NCBI GenBank assembly: GCA_963921195.1
Contig: OY992539.1
Coordinates: forward strand, 162,136,622 to 162,200,621
Direction of reading: 5' to 3'
DNA: 64,000 nt
Origin: Pegoplata infirma
Taxonomy: Eukaryota > Arthropoda > Insecta > Diptera > Anthomyiidae
The notes beneath the pieces are model-generated. The model was not told the origin of the DNA. It saw only the letters and a program-made list of their open reading frames with translations, and ran no database searches. The position numbers were made by a program, and so were the translations under genes. Below are positions 43,391 through 55,152 of this stretch, piece after piece (position 1 is the first letter of the stretch; each line of letters opens with the position of its first letter).

Positions 43391-43821
43391 GGAAATTCAC
43401 AAAATTGATGCATTTTGTGGTTCTTAAAATATTCTTTGTGAGATTTTGTATGTTCTCGAAATTTTTGACATTTTCTAAAGAAGATTTTACAGAATCCAAC
43501 CACATTTATTCTAAGAAAAATTATAAGGTTGTTGCTGTACTTACCTTTGCCAAATAATTTTGCCAAAATGTAATTAATAATTTCGATTTAAGACTTCGAT
43601 ATTTTATTTGCCTTATTTTCGCGTATGTATAGATGTTATTGGTGTAACTTTAAAATTATAAATTATAAATAAATATATTTTATTTAATTATATCAACCGT
43701 ACACCTTCTAATCCGAATCATGATTAAATTATATATTACTACATATGACTGCATTAAAAAAATTTAGAAAATATCTCACGGATGTATAATCATATACTAC
43801 TATAATTTATTATGTTTGTAT
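43391..43821. other. AT-rich flank, no feature recognised
   Basis: The decaying minisatellite runs into ordinary AT-rich DNA. No ends or genes are seen. Confidence 0.35.
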
Positions 43822-44785
43822 CACTCAAAAAAATCCATTAACTTAAACTTTGGAAAAATTTTCTTCAAAATAGTTTATAAATTTTCCCACAATTTAGTTA
43901 AATTTAACTAAAATTTTGGAAATTTTCCCAACTTTTAGGAAAAAATTTTAGTTCATGGACTGTTAAATAGGCAATAATTTTCCTTAAATGAAATTCCCAA
44001 ATACATGGCAGAAATTCTTACCGACAAAGAAATTTTCCCTAAATAATTGAAAAAAAATCTTTATTTTTAAGCCATATATCTAAAAACAAAATTTAGTTCA
44101 AAAAATTCAGTTTTAGGACGTAATTTCCTACCAATTAGTTTATCATATTTATCTTCTTTAATTTGAGGAAGTTTTTTCCACAAGTTTAGTAAATTTTTCA
44201 TAACTGGAAATTGTTTTGTTGATTCATGTTTTTTTTTTCATGCTTGCTTGTAGTTCACATTTTGTTTATTATTTGTAGTATATGAAAAAGAGAGTTTGGT
44301 CTTGAATAACAAGTAATAAATTTAATGTTTACATTATTTTCTACACATGTATGTGTTAGGGAAAAAATAATATTTTAATCACAACAAAGGCCATAGCTTT
44401 GGCGTGTTTTCCCATAGTCTGGGAACAAACGTTAAAGACAAAGTCTTTGTTGTAATTTAACTTTAAAAACTAATGAAATTTATTACTTGACCATAAGAAA
44501 CGAACGTTTTTTAAATGAAAAATGTACATAATGAGAATTCTGTGTGTTTTCACATGCTATTCTATAAATAAACCAATAAAAATATGAAATGAACTAATTT
44601 TTAGGAAAAATGTCCTCATCAAAAATGTTTGTTTAACTAAAAAATGGGAAATTTTTTTCCACTTTCTAGTTCAAATTGGTCCAAATTTTTAAGAAAAATA
44701 TGGACTAAAAAGTAGGAATACATGGCACTAAAATCCTTGGATTTAGTTAATTTTCCCATTTTTTAGTTAGTTTTTTTTCTGAGTG
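43822..44785. mobile_element. CACTC-ended MITE H4
   Basis: CACTCAAAAAAATCC and TTTTTTCTGAGTG bound 964 bp; TAT follows and precedes, compatible with a TA duplication. The interior has repeated TTAACTAAAA / AATTTTCCCA phrases. A related inverted piece is at 27290-27550. Confidence 0.6.
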
Positions 44786-45004
44786 TATGTTTCTCTATGC
44801 TATAGTCTTTTTGGAGTCATTTAAGATGGCTCTTTTTTCACTCCAATAAAAGAGTGTTTTATGACGAAACAAAATTTATGTTAAAAAAAATGTTTCATAT
44901 TTGAATCATTTTTGACTCTAAAATATGTGGGCTCCAAAAATAATCCGTTTTTGAGTAATTTTTGAGTCATATATTTGGAGGCCTCTACATTTTGTCGGCT
45001 GGGT
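44786..45004. other. Unassigned short stretch
   Basis: Contains TTTTTGAGTCATTT-type repeats; no gene. Confidence 0.3.
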
Positions 45005-45620
45005 ACCCTTTCGATGTTCGTAAAAATATCTGTTGAAAAGGAAATATTTGACAAGAATGTTGGTCGTGTTTGTTAAACTTGTACTTTGGTAACTTTATCA
45101 AATCTGATCATAATTTGACCATTTTTAGACTTACAATTAGTTCTCATATAAAAATTTCGCCTATATTCAGTAAAATCGGTCTATTGGCAGTAAAAAGGCA
45201 TATTTACCTCATTTTTCGCTTCTGTGTGTTTTCAACACTAATTCTGTGGCCGTACGAAAAAACTAGTTAACTCCATTTTTTGAATATATGTTGTTATGCA
45301 TGCGCATTAGACAAAACATTATTTTTAATAATATTAAAGATTTCTGGTTCCATTGAACTCATTTTTGGACACTAAATCCGAAAATCGATGTCAGTTAACT
45401 TGTTTTTTCGAAAAATGGAGTTAACTAGTTTTTCCAAAAAAACTTTTTTTTCAATTAATTCTTATATATTATGAAATTAAGGCAACTTTAGTAATCATAT
45501 GAGGCAAAATATTAACTTTTTTGACTCAGCACGTTAATTAACCCACTTTTTACGAAAAAGTGGAGTTAACTAGTTTTTTCAAAAAAAAATATTTTTTTCT
45601 TTTTTCTTTTTTCTTTTTTT

Positions 45621-46308
45621 CCCAGCAAAACTTTTGTAATGAATGCTGATTATGTAACACATTACCAGGTAATGTATATCCCTTATTTGAAGCATTATTT
45701 TATGATGTCTTACCAAACATTTGTTCAACAACATATTATTTCAAGGTGAGAAATAATATTTTACTAATAACTTGTTACGTAATGCAGGAATATTGCATAA
45801 ATTGTATTTAATATTTATTATTTCTAAACATTTAATCATGGGTGACTTATATTTGGTTACATTATGTATTATTTCAATATTTTAAATAATGCATTATTTG
45901 TAATTGAATACATAATGCTTTATAATAACATAATAACATAAAAAATAAATATTTTATATAAAAATGCATTAGTTTAAACTAGAGATGGACTCACGACAGG
46001 AATTTTAAAATCACGCACACTCACGAGCCTTTTTTTCTACTCACACTCACTTGCAATCACGTGAGTAAATTCAATAACGTTACTTATTCACTGCTTGTAA
46101 CACCTTATATATCATGTTCTCGTATGCTATATTATTTTATTTCTCGTAGCCTTAAAAATATCATATATTTGATACCTTATGCTTATCGCATGCTTCGTTA
46201 TAAACTTGATAAGTTACTTTATACCTTACTCGAATTCGTTGTCATAATTTGCATGCATTACTTCCTCATCTCATGCTAAAATCATTAATGGAGCATGCTA
46301 TAAAGTAA
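45621..46308 (+). mobile_element. MITE A copy 3, right end missing
   Basis: It starts CCCAGCAAAACTTTTGTAAT and follows MITE A (6395-7127, inverse) through the ACTCAC-like interior to about 46305, where another CCCAG element is inserted. Confidence 0.75.
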
Positions 46309-46834
46309 CCCAGCAAATTTTTGCATTACTAGTAATGAGTATAGTAATTAGTAATAATTATTTGTATGTACTTACTCATTGCATGAAACACTACTTATTC
46401 TATAAAGGCCGTAAGACAAAAATAATTAGTGCCTACAAGCTTACGAGTAGGGAGATAAATAACTACTTACTTATAACGAGTAAAATAAGTAGTTACTTGT
46501 AATGAATAAAATAAATAGTTGCAAACAGAATTTGAAATAACTATTTATCATTGGATTATTCGTTTTCGCGAAACTTTAAGTTAAAAAGGTAAAACAAATA
46601 ATGTTTTTTCTGATTGGACTTAATTTCACAAGTTAACTTGCAAAAAAAGTATTTATTTTTAACATTCTCAATAATTTATTATTTATATTATTGCAAATAA
46701 GTACTTACATATTACAATATAAGTCACTAGTTGCTTTTTGGACTAAAGTAATGAAGTGGGTAATGAGTAGTTGTTATAAGTAATGTAATTGGCAGTCATT
46801 ACTTTTCACAACACATTACCTAGTTTTTGCCGGG
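46309..46834. mobile_element. CCCAGC MITE C, TSD AA
   Basis: CCCAGCAAATTTTTGCATTA at the left and, inverted, CCCGGCAAAAACTAGGTAAT at the right; AA flanks both (46307-46308 and 46835-46836). The interior is rich in AGTAATTA/GTACTTAC phrases. Confidence 0.7.
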
Positions 46835-47398
46835 AAGTTATCCTATATATAAATTATTAATAACTTAAAAACTATTACTTTAAGATATTTTGGCAGTCGT
46901 ATTCTATGAATTAAGATCTGCAAAAAAAAATTGTATGTATTTTTTAAATGCAATCTATGAATTCTCGGGAGTTAAAATTTTTAGGTTCAAAATTTGGACT
47001 CAAAGGACTCGTGACTCAAACTTGTTCTTTCAGCTTTTTCTCCCATAGTTTTCGAAAGAACATCGTTTTAAACTTTTAATTTTTATGTTTTTTAAGAAAC
47101 TATGGAGTTATCTTGTTTTTTCAAAAAATGCATGGAGTTAACTAGTTTTTACATAAAAATTGGTATTTTCCAATATTTTGTTTTCCAAATAACTTGTAAA
47201 TGAGAACATTTATAAAAATTTCGATCTGACAGAGTGATAGTAAATGGAATGCACTTTCTATTTTTGGTGTTATCTCAATTTTCTCAAAAACTATGAATCT
47301 AATGAATCCATGTTTGGACTTGAGACTCATATTCGGGAAAACCTGGTGTAGAGTATAATATGGTCGGTCTTGACTGACTTTAACTTTCTCAATTGTTT

Positions 47399-48303
47399 TC
47401 TTATGTGGGGGGGGGGGGGGGTCCCGAGAAATTTGAAATATTGAGTAGAGGTCGCAAAGCAAAAGTTAGTGAGAAGCTCTGGTCTAAGTAGTTATTACTT
47501 TTATTCTACTTTTCACGAATGACATATTATAAGGATGGTGATGATTGACGTAAATCGGAATTTAAACAAAATAATTGTGTCAATGAACTATTCAAAAGAA
47601 AATGTCAATTAGAAAAATAAAAAAATAATTAAAAATAAAAATTGTATGTTTTTTAAATTGTTTTTTTTTTTTGAAAACTTTTTAAGAAAATGTATTATTT
47701 TGAAAATCACGATCTAACTTTTAGCAAAGTTAGATGAATATGCCCTAGCGGAAAGATCATGTAATGCTCCTTGTATACTCTTTGCCCAGATTAACGTAAA
47801 GTCGAAAGCATTTTACGAGAAATGTATCAAGTTATGAGGGCGAAATTACAGGGAGAAATTACTTTTTGGTAGACGGCAAAAAGAATCAAATATTTTATGC
47901 ACAACTCTCCATTCAATGGGCTTTTATACCCAATCTGGTTGGAAATTACAAAAAATGTTAAATCATTGTTAATGATAAGCTTTTTTTCGCAATAAATCAT
48001 TTTCAATTCTTATATTTTTTTTAAAGATTTTCTTTTTTTATTAGAAATTATTATTTTTCTCAGATTTTTTTTTGTCAATACATTTTATATTTGTCAAAAT
48101 TTTGTTTATTTTCTTTGAACTTTTAAAATTTTACTTTTCATGTTTTTTTGTTTATTTTCTATAAATTATTCGTAAACAAGACCTCCGATTCTTGTCATAG
48201 AATTGATATGGCGACCAAATTTAGTAAACTTACTTAACCTTATATATGTAGGCTTTCTATGAAAGTGCACAATAGAAAGATATTAACTTTTGTACAGATT
48301 GGA
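47399..48303. other. AT-rich stretch, no feature recognised
   Basis: It begins with a G13 run at 47407 following the HINE end. No gene or paired element ends are seen. Confidence 0.35.
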
Positions 48304-48883
48304 CCCAGTTGGTAACGTCCTCGAGCCAGCCTCAGTGACGGAGCGGTGACATATCAGAGTCACTGCTGACATCCACAAGACATCTCTATGTACTGGGTTG
48401 AGGACAGTTCCATACAAATTTTCAAAATGTCCTCACTCAAAGTCAGCAGTGGTCACCTAAGACTTCTTTGGGGAAATGTTTGACGTAGGTCATGCGGAAA
48501 TACGAACAATTTTCGTATTTCCTTTAGTTTTTACTTGTATCCATTTTCCTTTATATATTATCTTTCTCATATTTAGAAAAAACTTTTCGCCTTTTTTAGT
48601 CCCAACTAGATTTGAACCTAGAACCTCCAGTTTATTAGTCCCACACCTAATTGGAAATTGAAGAGTTGCCCAAATTTAAATTTCTGATTAAATATACTGC
48701 TATCCCAAAGTCATTTCCTTATCGATGTCTTAGAGGAATTGTCCACGCTCTAAAAACAAACATTCATCGGTGACAATGTTAGGACATGTCATCAAGAATT
48801 ACCTATGATTTGTCAGAACCTGAAGACATTTCCCCAAGGAACCACTGTGGAAATTTCCTTAGTGACACATTTTCCAACTGGGG
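48304..48883. mobile_element. CCCAGTTGG MITE O, TSD GA
   Basis: CCCAGTTGGTAA and, inverted, CCCAGTTGGAAA bound 580 bp with GA on both sides (48302-48303 and 48884-48885). Phrases with GTGAC, GACAT, CTGAC resemble the CCCAATTAG element at 20331. It includes a tRNA-like 3' half at 48600-48660 on the minus strand (GGTTCTAGGTTCAAATCTAG). Confidence 0.7.
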
Positions 48884-49499
48884 AGTACTTCAACATTGTG
48901 AATGCAGGTTAAAAAAACAAATTATATATTAAATTCTATACAACTTCAAGAAAAGTTCAGGATTTTGAACCACTCTCTATATATATATGTACCCGTCGAT
49001 CCTATAAGGAGCATAGAGCCTCTCTAGTACTTACTTAAAAATGCTACTAAAGAACTAAGACTAACAACGCATTATCTCCAGATTGAAGTTTAACAAGATT
49101 TTATTTTAATAATTTAGTTTTTATTTTTTAATAAAATTAATAAAATACAAAAATTAAGTGATCTCTAATCGTTACTGTTACTTTGATGCTTTTGTTTTTA
49201 ATTGTACACAAGTATCTTAAATCCAAAGACAATTACTCCACTTTGTGGAGGAACAAAAATAAAACTATATATTTAAATATACAAATTTTAGACTTCCTAA
49301 AAAGTAGCGTTGGTTTAGTCGGCAAATATGCTAAGTCCTTATATTTAAAGTTTTTCAAAAGGGACATACAACTGTTTAACTTTTTTTTTTTAATTCTGTA
49401 AACGTAGTTTTCTTTTTAAGTTCATATTTTATAAATACAAATAGTCTTAGAAGCTTTTGCAGAGGTATAGGCTCTTTTGGGACTTAACACATTTGCTCT
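48884..49499. other. AT-rich stretch, no feature recognised
   Basis: No coding potential or paired repeat ends are seen. It leads into the TTAAACTTGG-type array. Confidence 0.35.
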
Positions 49500-50880
49500 T
49501 TTGGTAGTTTAACTAAACTTTTTTTAGTTAAATTAGTTTATTAAAACCTAGTTAAGTTAATTTAAGTTTTAACTAAACCTGGTTTAGTTAAACTTAATTA
49601 TTAGATTTTGTTTAGTTATACTAACACCATATTCGCATTCATTTTTTTTTAAACTATTGTTTAAACATTGTAACATGTTTAAGTACCTTAACTAGTTGAA
49701 ATTTAAACATGTTGAAGTGTTTTAACTAGTTTAAAACAAGTGAGAGTCTTATACGGCGTTCACACTTGCTGTTTTGAAGTGTTCAAGAGTGAGATGTTTA
49801 AAAAAGTCTTTGTTCTGTGTCTATTACGTTTTTATTCTGTTACTGGTGTTTTGTTAAACAACTTGTTTAAGGTCGCTAGTGTGAATGCCACATTAAATTC
49901 AACTGTGCCGAATTTTTTATACCCTCCAAAGTATAAATAAATAAAAAAATCTAGGGGCGTTTTTTGAGGGGGAGGGGCTCGGCAGTGGTCAATGGGGGTC
50001 GCTGGGGGAAACCTTAAATCTTGGGACAAATGTTTTGAAATTCATTTATTATGATTTTGCACTTAAGTAATGCAATTTAATCATTATGATTATTTTCTTA
50101 TATCCACTTTCTCAAAAGGGGACGAATCGAAAAAACGAATTTTTGCAATCCCCTGGGTCGTGCAAAACTTCAGGGGTCCAGCTCTTTTATTTTGAATTGC
50201 ATCGTGTCTTATATAGACGGCCGGACATACCAATAATGTCTTAGATTGAATCAAGGATCAATAATAAATATACTTTATGGGGTCCTAGACCTATATTTTG
50301 ATGCGTTACACACGGAATGATAAAGTGAGAACACCCCCATACTGCAGTTGGAGGGTATAAAATGAATGCGAATATGGTATAAGTTTATTTTTACTTTGTT
50401 TAGTTTAACCAAGTCTTGTTAAACCTGGTTTAGCTAAAACTAGCGTAGTTAAACTTGGTTTAGATAATCATGATTTAGTTAAACTTGGTTTATTAAAACA
50501 TGATTTAGTTCAACTTGGGTTAGATAAACCTAGTAGAGTTAAACAAAGTTTAGTATAATTAAGCTTATTTTAGCTAACAATAAGTTAAGTTAAACCTGAT
50601 TCATTTAAACTAAGGTTAGTTTAACTTTACTTCTTCTTCTGTCATCCTTCTCTCCCGTTGGAGCATAACTTAACTAAGGTAAGCTTAACCTGGTTTAGTT
50701 AAATTTAGAAAAGTTAACCTAGTTTAGCTACCTCTGTTTAATTTAAACTTAGTTTAGTTTACTGAAACCATTTTTAATTCGAAGTTTGAATTTCAAATTT
50801 TAGTTAAACCCTTAAACCTTGTTTAGTTAAATCAGATTTAGTTAAACTTAGTTTAGTTAAACCAATGGTTAAACTTAACC
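49500..50880. repeat. Degenerate TTTAGTTAAACTTGG-type array split by a HINE
   Basis: Irregular units of GGTTTAGTTAAACT occupy 49500-49735 and 50380-50880, on either side of the HINE at 49735-50363. The units are palindromic-like (AGTTTAACTAAACT). Confidence 0.7.
49735..50363 (-). mobile_element. HINE, minus orientation, with a small nested MITE
   Basis: It starts AAACAAGTGAGAGT, then AACTGTGCCGAATTTTTTAT, ATATACTTTATGGGGTCCTA and CAGTTGGAGGGTATA. About 49754-49891 is an insertion with inverted ends GGCGTTCACACTTGC / GGCATTCACACTAGC; its target duplication is not clear. Confidence 0.7.
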
Positions 50881-51000
50881 AGTTGAAATTCAAAGATTCC
50901 ATTTTAACATTTCAATGGAAATTTGCAAATTTTATTAAAAATTTTATGTATATAACAATTTGAGTTCAAAAAAGGTCAATTAAAATTCAGAAATATATTT
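50881..51000. other. Short AT-rich spacer
   Basis: No feature is recognised between the array and MITE J1. Confidence 0.3.
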
Positions 51001-51002
51001 AG

Positions 51003-51392
51003 GCTGAGTTTTTGAGTTGTAAAATTTATTGGTTTTAGGTTTAAACTGAGTTAAAACCACAAATTCTGTTTTTGAGATGTGGTTTATTTTAAGTTTAACT
51101 TACCAATGATGGAGAGTTAAACTAAGGTACAAAAATGTCAACAAAACACCTCTGATTTTTAAATATACTGGTTAGTATTGCCATGTTGTGGTATTTTATT
51201 CGAAAAAATGTGCGATGATGGCAACTATTCTAATTGGAAATGTGGCATTTGGTATGGCAATACCGCGTTTATCGACATTTGCTAAACTTGAACTGAAAAA
51301 CAGAATGCTTGGTTAAACTTGGTTTTATTTTTATAAAGTTTAATAAAACTCTCGGTTAAACTAAGTTAAAGCGATATGTCAAAAACGCAGCC
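51003..51392. mobile_element. MITE J1 (GGCTGAGTTTTTGA ends)
   Basis: GGCTGAGTTTTTGA and the complement of GGCTGCGTTTTTGA bound about 390 bp, with TTA at both sides. The internal phrase GTGCGATGATGGCAACTATT is shared with J2. Confidence 0.72.
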
Positions 51393-51891
51393 TTAAAGAT
51401 GTCAATTGATCGGTTAAAATTCGAAAACAAAAAAGATAAACAAAAATCGTATTTCAGTTTTATGAAGATATTTATTGAAATGATGTATGTTGTGTTACAC
51501 TACCATACTACATTAAAATCTCAATTTGCATAAAAAGTGGACTTAGCATATTTGCCGACTAAGCCAACGGTAGCTGTATGTTTCATTGTTCAAGTGTACG
51601 TTTATGTATGTATGTACGTACGTATGGATATGGTATTTACTACTTATTGTACTAATCAAAAAAAATTCTTGTTTTATAATTTAAACTAATAATTAATTTA
51701 CACGGGCATACACATAAAAACATTAAATAAAAAAAAAAAAATGGTTCCTGGTTTCTTATCAACAATAACTTAAATACGCTTACACTTAATACATACATAT
51801 ATAAAAAGTTTTAATATAATTGAAAATTGAAACTACATTATTTTTACTTAAATATGATCTCTCTACAGTTACATTTACAGAGTTCACTTAG
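51393..51891. other. AT-rich spacer, no feature recognised
   Basis: Contains a TATGTATGTACGTACGTATG microsatellite near 51605. No gene. Confidence 0.35.
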
Positions 51892-52546
51892 GGCGAGTTT
51901 TTGAGTTGTCGATTATATTTGTTTTAGTTTTAAATAGAGTTAAAACTACAAATTCCGTTTTTGAGATGTGGATAACTTTAAAGTTTAACTCACACAGCAA
52001 AAAATGGGAGACAAAATTTTGAGTAATGACTTGTTTAAATTTCAAAGTAAAAATTGAGTAATTTTTTAATTGAGGCAATTAAAGTTTTTTCGTAAAAAAA
52101 TGTGAAACTTATTAAAAAAAATAAATTGATAAACTTTGAGTAAATTTTTACTTGACACAATTAAAAAAAAATGAGTAAAGTTTTAATTGTGTCAATTAAA
52201 AATTTACTCACATTTTTTGGCATACACTTAATAAATTTTTATTAAAGGTTTACTCAATACTATTAAATCATTTACTGGTGCAAAATTGAGTAATACAAAA
52301 ACGTAAAAAAAGCCTCTGATTTTTAAATAAACTGGTGCGTGCTGCCATGTTTTTATATTTTATTGAAAAAAATGTGCGATGATGGCAACTATTCTTATTT
52401 GAAATCCGATATTTGGTATAACTATACCGCGTTAATCGACGTTTGCTAAACTAAACTAAAAAAAAGAATGCTTGGTTAAACTAGGTTTTAATTTAATAAA
52501 ACTGCTGTTTAAACTTAGTTTGATCGGTATGTCAAAAACTCAGCCT
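51892..52546. mobile_element. MITE J2 with nested CACAG MITE, TSD TA
   Basis: GGGCGAGTTTTTGA...TCAAAAACTCAGCC with TA at both sides; same family as J1. About 51993-52287 is an insertion starting CACAGCAAAAAATGGG, matching in inverse the right end of the MITE at 63197-63764. Confidence 0.7.
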
Positions 52547-52690
52547 AAGTCTAATATGTATATTATGATTGATAACTAGGACAAGTACTTTTAATTAAAA
52601 TGGCATTGAAGGAGTTGATGCATAATTACATATTTTAATATAAACTACATTTTTTATTACATTTATAAAAACAAAAATCAAAACACTCAC

Positions 52691-52746
52691 AATCGGAATT
52701 TTTGTTAGCAAGCTGCTCTACTTTCTGCCATGCGTTGCGTTTTAAC
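52691..52746 (-). CDS. Possible exon (Myb/SANT-like?) abutting a repeat
   Basis: The minus strand reads LKRNAWQKVEQLANKNSD and then a textbook donor GTGAGTG. The residue pattern (KRNAWQKV..LAN) resembles the first helix region of Myb/SANT-like insect proteins; this is recognition from a very short stretch. The upstream side has only a weak acceptor (CCTAAAG) directly at the edge of a module Q fragment, and the frame is closed by TAA just before it. It could be an exon with displaced splice signals, a broken exon, or coincidence. Confidence 0.25.
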
Positions 52747-52870
52747 CTTTAGGTACCTAGGGGTGAAGAGGGCCGACGAAACTATAGGGAATCTTAGAAA
52801 AATAAATGCCTTCCATTTTGCTCTATCTGGCTTAGTTTCGAGATATAGCCATTTTAAATTTTAACCAAAA
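52747..52870. repeat. Module Q fragment
   Basis: GCCTTCCATTTTGCTCTATC and TGGCTTAGTTTCGAGATA match the end of the copy at 21195-21680. Confidence 0.5.
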
Positions 52871-52930
52871 AAATATTTTTCACAGAGTAAACAAATTGAT
52901 GAAAAAAATTATATATTTAATAGCTAATTA

Positions 52931-53903
52931 GTAGGGATGAGATTTCCATGCAAATCCATGTTTTTTGTCGATAGTCTAAAAACGATATCAACCAATTATC
53001 TTTCCGAATCAAGAAATTTGCGTTAAAATGGCATCGATTTGTTTTTGCATATTTTTGCATATTTTGGTGAAAATGCATATTTTTGCATATTTTGGTTTTA
53101 AATGCATATTTTGTGCATATTTCCAACTTTTAAGTGCATATTTTTGCATATTTTTGGCATAAATTAGCAAAAACATAAATTGAAATTTTTTTGTTTCAAA
53201 AACTATTTTAAGTTTTAAAAATTTATTTTGGAAATAAAGGTGGAAGTACATAGGACTACGTTGCGTCCGATCCGTTCTCACCTCTTAGTAAGTGCGTTGA
53301 ATGCGTTAAATTGGCACAAATATTTAGTTATTTATCACTTTTTTTCACTAATGTTTTTATAATTATTTGTATTTAAATATATTTTGATTATTTCCAAAAA
53401 ATTTTGTGGAAATTTATTGAAAAAATTTTGTTTATTTTAAAATGAAAACAATACAAAAGAAAATTGTCAAAAAATGTTCAAGACGCAAAGAGTGGTGAAT
53501 ATTTTTAAAATTTTTTGAGTTCTATGCGTTTTGAACTTTTGTATTGTAACTTGCTTCATTCATTTATTCAGTTTTAACTTTTTGACAACCGGACGCAAAG
53601 CAAGTTCGTTCCTATGTACTTCCACCTTAAGAAAAATTATTTTTTTTTCTTTAAAATTTGTTTTCCAGATTGTCTTAATTTCTAAAAAAGTCTTGCTTAT
53701 ATAAAGTTTTAAATGTTACTATTTGAACCCGGCGTAATTTTTTGCTTTTTAAGAAGTTTTTCCTATGAAAACAAAATTTTTATTGCACAAATTTTATTTT
53801 TTAGTGCATATTTTTAGGTTTTTTAGTGCATATTTTGAATTTTTTAGCGCATATTTTAAGCGCATATTTTCGATTTTTTAGTGCATAAAAATCTCATCCC
53901 TAC
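52931..53903. mobile_element. TGCATATTT-rich element T with GTAGGGATGAGATTT ends
   Basis: GTAGGGATGAGATTT and AAATCTCATCCCTAC bound 973 bp. TAATTA flanks both sides (52925-52930 and 53904-53909), a 6-bp or degraded 8-bp TSD. The subterminal regions are made of TGCATATTTTTGCATATTTT units. MITE Z is nested at 53237-53628. Confidence 0.72.
53237..53628. mobile_element. MITE Z (AAGGTGGAAGTACATAGGA ends)
   Basis: AAGGTGGAAGTACATAGGAC at the left is mirrored by CCTATGTACTTCCACCTT at the right, followed inward by ACGCAA/TTGCGT phrases. The TSD was not resolved beyond TA/AA. Confidence 0.7.
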
Positions 53904-54249
53904 TAATTAGGTACCAAAAAAGAATTAAAAAAAAAACAATTTTTGGATTATTTTGTAGCTACTAGAGATCGCCAAAGTCAAGTGATTTTGGGCGTTTTTT
54001 GCATTGATAAAAATTAATGATTTGGAAAAGTTTTACATTAATTGTCACCAAAAATTCAATATTGAACGATGTACGAAATTAATTTTTGCTGTTGGTATCT
54101 ACATACCAGGCTTGCCATGTCAGCACTTTGGGTGCTAGATCCAGCACCCGCATTAGTGATCTAGCACCCAAATTTTAGAACTGGGTGCTAGACAATAATC
54201 TAGCACCCACTTCAGAATTTTTGAATAATCTAGCACCCACTTCAGAATT

Positions 54250-54990
54250 TTTGAATTTTTCCTATAAGACAAATGTCTCAAATCTGAGACTTTTTCTATA
54301 AGAAAAATGTCTCAGAATCTGAGACTTTTTCCATAAGAAAAATGTCTCAGAATCTGAGACTTTTTCCATAAGAAAAATGTCTCAGAATCTGAGACTTTTT
54401 CCATAAGAAAAATGTCTCAGAATCTGAGACTTTTTCCATAAGAAAAATGTCTCAGAATCTGAGACTTTTTCCATAAGAAAAATGTCTCAGAATCTGCGAC
54501 TTTTTCCATAAGAAAAATGTCTCAGAATCTGAGAATGTTGCTATAAGAAAAATGTCTCAGAATCGGAGACTTTTTCGGTAAGAAAAATGTCTCAGAATCT
54601 GAGACTTTTTCTATAAGAAAAATTTTTCAGAATCTGAGACTTTTTCTATAATAAAAATGTCTCAGAATCTAAGACTTTTTTTATAAGAAAAATGTTTCAG
54701 AATCTGAAGCTTTTTCTATAAGAAAAATGTTTCAAAATCTGAAGCTTTTTCTATAAGAAATATGTTTCAAAATCTGAAGCTTTTTCTATAAGAAAAATAT
54801 TTCAGAATCTGAGACTTTTTCTACTTTTTCTCTGCGACTTTTGCCAAAGAAAACATGTTTCAAAATCTAAGACTTTTTCTATAGAAAGGTGTCTCAAGAT
54901 TTTGAATTTTTTCTTTAACCAATTGTTTAAAATCTAAGACATTTTATAGAAATTGTTTCAGATTTTGCGAATTTTTTTCTTAAAAAAAAA
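54250..54990. repeat. Palindromic minisatellite, about 35-bp unit
   Basis: About 17-20 units of TTTTTCCATAAGAAAAATG plus TCTCAGAATCTGAGAC. The first half is near-identical from unit to unit and later units diverge. The unit design matches the arrays at 5400-6269 and 42105-43390. Confidence 0.92.
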
Positions 54991-55152
54991 ATCAAATTAC
55001 ATAAAAATATAGGTTACCGATTTTTGTTCGAAATTGGAAACTTTAAACGATTAACGAGGTGCTTATTTCAGGTCGTTTAAGAAATGCATGGTATAGGAGC
55101 AGTGAAAATCCAAAATTTTCAAAATCAGGGGTACGTAGTGTAGAGTGTACAC

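Larger units (their letters stand above)
39696..43400. mobile_element. hAT-ended minisatellite element, right end not found
   Basis: The left end CAGGCGCGGATCCAGG followed by a G12 run and a C7 run resembles the GC-rich ends of the element at 4819-9325. It is followed by the same palindromic minisatellite at 39775-39990, which resumes at 42105-43390. A hairpin (40480-41260) and MITE N lie between. No matching right TIR or TSD was seen, so the right limit is where the array fades. Confidence 0.55.
45005..47398 (+). mobile_element. HINE split by a 2-kb composite insertion
   Basis: 45030-45245 matches 14035-14235 of the HINE at 13564. After the insertion, 47286-47398 matches its 3' part (GAATCCATGTTTGGACTTG, GGTGTAGAGTATAATATGGT, GGTCTTGACTGAC). 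The insertion contains five dispersed GGAGTTAACTAGTTTTT motifs (see findings) plus MITEs A3 and C. Confidence 0.6.

Noticed and set aside
54250..54840. Second CRISPR-like or coding tandem array
   Set aside because: Direct tandem 35-bp units without spacers; no open frame of meaning.
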